Shown here: positions 60,223 through 64,000 of the stretch, one piece after another
How positions within the stretch are numbered: position 1 is the first letter of the stretch
How the letters are laid out: every line of letters starts with the position of its first letter
DNA from: Desulforhopalus vacuolatus
Lineage (GTDB): Bacteria > Desulfobacterota > Desulfobulbia > Desulfobulbales > Desulfocapsaceae
NCBI RefSeq assembly: GCF_016918505.1
Contig: NZ_JAFFPZ010000008.1
Span: 62,001-126,000 of the forward strand
DNA length: 64,000 nt
Reading direction: 5' to 3'
Position numbers and translations under genes: made by a program
Notes under the pieces: model-generated
What the model saw: the letters and a program-made list of their open reading frames with translations, nothing else
What the model was told of the DNA's origin: nothing
Databases searched by the model: none

Positions 60223-62154
60223 TCAGGATTGCTTTCGGAGGAATCTTTGATTTCCAATCCGCATGGTGATCTTCACCCGGTCAAAGTATTCGAGTATCGG
60301 AATGGAAAATTTTCGCGAGAGGCCTGTCATTTCCTTGAACCCCTGAGCGTCAATTTCGCCATGCTCAACAAGATACCTTTTCAGCTCTTCAATCAGCGGT
60401 TCAATCACTCCCTTTGCATAGTAGAGTGATTCGCTGATCTTAATAATTCGCCCGTCCCGCAGCTGCACATCCATGACCTCTTTTACCAGCTTCGCAGGAT
60501 ACTCATTTAGATGCTCCATGATCTCTTTAAGAGTCGGCGTCTGCAGTCCCCGTTCCAGCAACCACTCCGCGAGTTCTCTCTCAAGAGCCTTCTCGTCTGC
60601 CTTTAAGGCGACTTCGTGGCCTGCAAGGCGGAGCAGCGATTCCTCCTGTACCACCCCGCCATTTTTCACCAGCTCGTTGAGGCAGTAATTAAATACTTTC
60701 TGCTCTACCGGTCTCGGCAGACTGCTGCGCAACTCTTCACGTACAATGCCGGGGAGCAGCGGATGTTTTTTATGCCACTCGGTAAAGGCCTCCACTATCA
60801 TGGTTTTTACGCTTTCGGCCACAGAGGTCACGACATAACGCTGGACTGCGGAATCAACAACTGATATTTTCTTCGTAGAAACAGGATCCTGCAAAGCTTT
60901 TTTAAGGTTATTTCCAAAGAGGCCGATACGTATGCCAATATCTCCTGCCGTCAATCCCTGTTCCCTGCTCTCTTCAAGGAGGAGAAGGATTTTGTCGGTG
61001 AGCCCGCCCTGCTCAAGAATGTTGTATGCCTGCTGGTTTGCCTCCCGATCGCTGTCGTGAAGGCGCTTGCGCTTACGCGGCGGTACATTTCCCAGCACCT
61101 CCCCGCCACCAATGGTGAGTACCGGAGAATAACTGCGGATGACAAAGCGGTCCTGCGGCCAGACCGCGACCTGCTCCTCAAGCAACAGCTGCACCGGTGC
61201 TTCATCTCCGGGCTGAAGCTCTTTGCGGTCAAGCAAAGAAACCCGTCCCAGAACCTCGGTAGAACCAATATCTACACGAACCCTGGCACGATGCGACAAG
61301 GGCTTTCCCGCAGAATTGAGATAAATCATCCTGGTGTCGAGCATAAAACTTGCTTTCAGCGCCTCGGCGGGAGCAAGAACCATGCCTCGGGAGACATCAC
61401 TCGCAACCACTCCCTGCAGGTTAACCGCCGTGCGATGCCCGGCCTCCACCTCTTCCACTGCCTCCCCATGTACCTGAATACCGCGTACCCTCGCCTCTTT
61501 TTCAGTGGGAAAAAGGCGCATGGAATCACCAGTCTTCATTCGTCCGGAGAGAGAAGTTCCGGTAACCACCGTGCCAAAACCTTTCATGGCAAAACAGCGA
61601 TCTATAGGGAGACGAAAGGGGCCAAAAACTTCTTGAAATACGAAATCCCGCACCATCCGGTCAAGTTCATTGCGAACTTCTTCAAGCCCTTCGCCAGTAG
61701 TCGATGAGACGTTGATCATCGGCGCATTTTCAAGGAAAGACCCTTCACAAAATTCCGCAATTTCGCCTTGTACCATCTCCAGCCAGTCGCTATCAACCAT
61801 ATCCTTCTTGGTTACAACCACAATTCCCTGCTGGACACCCATCAACCGGCAGATCTCAAAGTGTTCCACCGTCTGCGGCATGATGCCCTCATCGGCAGCA
61901 ATAATAAAAGCAACGATATCAATTCCAGAGACCCCGGAAACCATCGTTTTCACAAATTTCTCGTGGCCGGGCACATCAACAATACCGATGCGGTGTCCGC
62001 AGGGCAGATCCAGCCACGCGAAACCCAGTTCAATGGTTATGCCACGCTTTTTTTCCTCCTTCAGCCGATCCGTTTCCTGGCCGGTGAGTGCGCGTACAAA
62101 ACTGGTTTTGCCGTGGTCAACATGCCCCGCTGTGCCAAGAACTATTTCACGCAT
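60223..62154 (-). CDS. selB: Selenocysteine-specific elongation factor SelB
   Basis: 643 residues. GTPase with GTAGHVDHGKTSF (8-20), RGITIELGFAWLDL, DVPGHEKFVKTMV and VTKKDMVD (NKxD variant TKKD). Domains II-III follow (GFGTVVTGTSLSG), and the C-terminal half consists of winged-helix domains that bind the SECIS hairpin. It delivers Sec-tRNA to UGA codons, so the organism makes selenoproteins. selA and selC are not in the window. It lies 16 nt after the MBL gene. Confidence 0.95.
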   Translation of the reverse strand: MREIVLGTAGHVDHGKTSFVRALTGQETDRLKEEKKRGITIELGFAWLDLPCGHRIGIVDVPGHEKFVKTMVSGVSGIDIVAFIIAADEGIMPQTVEHFEICRLMGVQQGIVVVTKKDMVDSDWLEMVQGEIAEFCEGSFLENAPMINVSSTTGEGLEEVRNELDRMVRDFVFQEVFGPFRLPIDRCFAMKGFGTVVTGTSLSGRMKTGDSMRLFPTEKEARVRGIQVHGEAVEEVEAGHRTAVNLQGVVASDVSRGMVLAPAEALKASFMLDTRMIYLNSAGKPLSHRARVRVDIGSTEVLGRVSLLDRKELQPGDEAPVQLLLEEQVAVWPQDRFVIRSYSPVLTIGGGEVLGNVPPRKRKRLHDSDREANQQAYNILEQGGLTDKILLLLEESREQGLTAGDIGIRIGLFGNNLKKALQDPVSTKKISVVDSAVQRYVVTSVAESVKTMIVEAFTEWHKKHPLLPGIVREELRSSLPRPVEQKVFNYCLNELVKNGGVVQEESLLRLAGHEVALKADEKALERELAEWLLERGLQTPTLKEIMEHLNEYPAKLVKEVMDVQLRDGRIIKISESLYYAKGVIEPLIEELKRYLVEHGEIDAQGFKEMTGLSRKFSIPILEYFDRVKITMRIGNQRFLRKQS

Positions 62155-62170
62155 GGATTACCCGCAAGAC

Positions 62171-62797
62171 TCAGAGAAATGGATTGGACTTCGCTTCAAT
62201 GCCGATGGTGGAGTGGCATCCGCCGTAGCCGTGTCCCGGCCAGACCACCGTTTCAGCGGGCAGAACGAACAGTTTGCTGCGAATAGCAGTGAGAAGCTGC
62301 TCCGTGGAACCACCGGGGAAATCAGTCCGTCCAATACCTCCGGCGAAAAGCGTATCACCGGTGAAGAGATTGGGAGCATTATAAAGACAGATACCACCCG
62401 GCGTATGGCCAGGCGTGTGAATAACTTTGAATTTTTCTTCACCCACAGAAACGATATCCCCCTCTTTTATTAGAATATCCGCAGGGGGCGATGGTTCCAG
62501 ACCAAGCATGGAAAAATACTCGGCAATACCAGGTTTTGCCAGGAAGGCCGCTTCATCGGTATGCATGACAATCTTTGCCCCGGTGGCCTCCTTGAGTTTA
62601 CGGTTACCGCAGACATGATCCGGGTGACCGTGGGTAAGGAGAATATATTCAAGGTCCAGACCATGTTTTTTCACGCTGGCGAGAATTTTATCTTCATCTC
62701 CACCTGGATCAATAACCGCGCCCTTTCCTGTTTTTTCACACCCCACCACATAACAGCAGACATCCATGGTTCCGACAATCAGTTGTTCAAGTATCAT
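62171..62797 (-). CDS. MBL-fold metallohydrolase (glyoxalase II-like)
   Basis: 208 residues. Zinc motif THGHPDH (55-61), with further ligands in HTPGHTPGG, FTGDTLFAGGIGRTDF and VWPGHGYGG. It resembles YcbL/GloB-like hydrolases of small thioesters. Substrate not determined. It lies between mrp and selB on the minus strand. Confidence 0.9.
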   Translation of the reverse strand: MILEQLIVGTMDVCCYVVGCEKTGKGAVIDPGGDEDKILASVKKHGLDLEYILLTHGHPDHVCGNRKLKEATGAKIVMHTDEAAFLAKPGIAEYFSMLGLEPSPPADILIKEGDIVSVGEEKFKVIHTPGHTPGGICLYNAPNLFTGDTLFAGGIGRTDFPGGSTEQLLTAIRSKLFVLPAETVVWPGHGYGGCHSTIGIEAKSNPFL

Positions 62798-62817
62798 AAA
62801 AGTTATCCTGAAAGTAA

Positions 62818-62842
62818 GGCCGGAAGGGAATTCCTTCCGGCC
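62818..62842. promoter_or_regulatory. Perfect 25-nt palindrome between mrp and the MBL gene
   Basis: GGCCGGAAGG and CCTTCCGGCC around GAATT. On the minus strand it lies just before the MBL ribosome site region and has no T-run, so it may attenuate or process the transcript rather than terminate it. Confidence 0.55.
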
Positions 62843-62849
62843 GTGGAGA

Positions 62850-63737
62850 TCAGCGTTTTGCCATCTGAATGGGTTCAGGGATTTTCACAGCCGGAACACG
62901 CAGTTCAACCTGGGCAAGGACCTTGCCAAAGGCCTCAACAGCCGGTCCGTCCTGGTTGGAGATGAGGAACGGTTTCCCGTCGTCTCCACCTGTTACAACC
63001 CGGGTATCCAGCGGAATTTTGCCGAGAAAGGCAAGATTGGTTTCACGGGCGAGTTCTTCACCGCCACCAGATTTGAAAATATCAACAGTCTTGTTACAGT
63101 GCGGGCAGATGAAACCAGACATATTCTCAATCAAACCGGCAATTTCCACTTCTACTGTTTTACAGAAGTTGATGGATTTACGTACGTCTGCAAGTGCTAC
63201 TTTCTGCGGAGTGGTAACGACGACAGCGGTAAGGTTGGGGATGGTTTGTGCAACGGTAAGAGGTTCATCACCGGTACCTGGAGGAGCATCAATAATAAGA
63301 TAGTCAAGATCACCCCAGTCCATGTCGGAAATGAACTGACGGATAGCCTGAATCTTCAACGGTCCGCGCCAGATAATTGCCTCGTCACGGTCACGCATCA
63401 TGTATTCGAGGGAGACAACTCTCAGGTTGTCATTAAATTTCAAGGTTGGAACGAGATCTTTCGGAGAATCGGGACCTTGAAGTTTCCCTTTCATATCAAG
63501 CATGCGGAGGACATCGGGACCATGGATATCGACGTCCATCAGTCCGACCTGGTACCCCTTCTCGGCAAGGCCGAGAGCAAGGTTGACCGCAACGGTGGAT
63601 TTTCCTACACCACCCTTGCCGGACATGACGAGAATCTTTCTTTTAATCTTGCCAAGAGATTTTTTGATTGCCAGCTCCTGCTGCGCTGCCTTTGCCTGCT
63701 GAGCTTCTGGAGTCATTCCTCCATTTTTAGTTGCCAC
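62850..63737 (-). CDS. mrp: Mrp/NBP35-family Fe-S carrier ATPase
   Basis: 295 residues from a GTG with AAGGAG 8 nt upstream. Deviant Walker A MSGKGGVGKSTVAVNLALGL (38-57), DVDIHGPDVLRML, IIDAPPGTGDEPLTVAQ and the cluster-binding pair in FICPHCNKTVDIF (near 211). Known members (ApbC/Mrp) bind and pass on [4Fe-4S] clusters. Downstream genes are the MBL hydrolase and selB. Confidence 0.94.
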   Translation of the reverse strand: MATKNGGMTPEAQQAKAAQQELAIKKSLGKIKRKILVMSGKGGVGKSTVAVNLALGLAEKGYQVGLMDVDIHGPDVLRMLDMKGKLQGPDSPKDLVPTLKFNDNLRVVSLEYMMRDRDEAIIWRGPLKIQAIRQFISDMDWGDLDYLIIDAPPGTGDEPLTVAQTIPNLTAVVVTTPQKVALADVRKSINFCKTVEVEIAGLIENMSGFICPHCNKTVDIFKSGGGEELARETNLAFLGKIPLDTRVVTGGDDGKPFLISNQDGPAVEAFGKVLAQVELRVPAVKIPEPIQMAKR

Positions 63738-63780
63738 TGTACTGTCTCCTTATACTTGAGCTGTTAAGCATGAAATGGCC

Positions 63781-63813
63781 TGTCCCATTTTTCCAGAATG
63801 GAAAAATGGGACA
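63781..63813. promoter_or_regulatory. Perfect 15-bp inverted repeat upstream of mrp
   Basis: TGTCCCATTTTTCCA and TGGAAAAATGGGACA around GAA, 44 nt before the mrp GTG. It is too symmetrical to be chance. It may be an operator or a 5'-leader hairpin of mrp. Confidence 0.6.
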
Positions 63814-64000
63814 TCTGCCGCTTTTACTTTATATCCAGGCAGTTTACGCTGAACTGACGTAACTCCTTAGAAACCCATGGAAAATAAAAAATAATAACGA
63901 TACCAGTATGTTATATAATCATAAAAATTTATTTTTCGTGTCTTTATTACGATTTTCTTCAGTCGAAATTTTAAAAACGTGTAAATACAGTATGTTGATT
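63814..64000. other. Window right end, no gene seen
   Basis: A+T-rich, probably the promoter area of mrp. No credible coding region. Confidence 0.4.

Overview
The window looks like a chromosome segment of a mid-G+C Gram-negative anaerobe, most likely a member of Desulfobacterota (Desulfobulbales-like). This is an inference from gene content: FtsEX with an EnvC-type protein, a SelB selenocysteine factor, a DsrE-family protein, a DUF4911 protein in a miaB operon, a class III fructose-bisphosphatase beside a GlpX-like protein, and a Bacteroidetes-like topoisomerase IV pair. No rRNA, tRNA or CRISPR array was seen. 

Layout. 1-2906 (minus): the division module ftsE-ftsX-envC, with envC running off the left edge. 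3119-5902 (plus): RNase PH, then two short SbmA/BacA-like membrane proteins. 5903-26218 is the accessory-rich part: an orphan DsrE protein, a complete type I restriction-modification cassette (hsdRMS), a small secreted Cys-containing protein, an aspartate decarboxylase/aspartate:alanine antiporter pair, DbpA helicase, a COG2509 flavoprotein, a methyltransferase, a four-gene CBS/P-II/DUF1538/DUF1538 module and a YbaK deacylase. Mosaic intergenic repeats separate most of these blocks. 26318-33295 (minus): dnaE, a catalytically degenerate GlpX, and class III Fbp. 33518-38525: a SIMPL protein, a dynamin-like GTPase, small membrane and EthD proteins, and an SH3 protein. 38669-45027: LD-carboxypeptidase and coaX, a small zinc-ribbon protein, and topoisomerase IV B and A. 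45166-49676 (minus): purB, DUF4911, miaB and a flavin disulfide reductase. 50054-53110 (minus): a ComEA-like protein, miaA and recJ. 53269-59243 (plus): trmL, serC, rlmN, a small protein, mpl and tilS. 59315-63737 (minus): yefM-yoeB, then mrp, an MBL hydrolase and selB. 

Two layers of repeats overlie the genes. The first is a MITE-like element with GGGTACCTTGAATAAT-type terminal inverted repeats: one full-length 141-bp copy, two copies reduced to the two ends, and two partial copies. The second is a mosaic of longer intergenic repeats (CGTGTCCATTCGTGGTT, CCTGTCTCCCGTCTCC and TTACATTTTGTATTG modules) at eight or nine places. One copy of each kind appears to supply the 3' end of a real gene (tilS and the disulfide reductase). 

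Best candidates for undescribed biology are the P-II/CBS-linked paired DUF1538 membrane system (23152-25480), the GlpX pseudoenzyme beside a class III FBPase (30425-33295), the MITE family, and the in-frame 77-codon extension after the ftsE stop codon.
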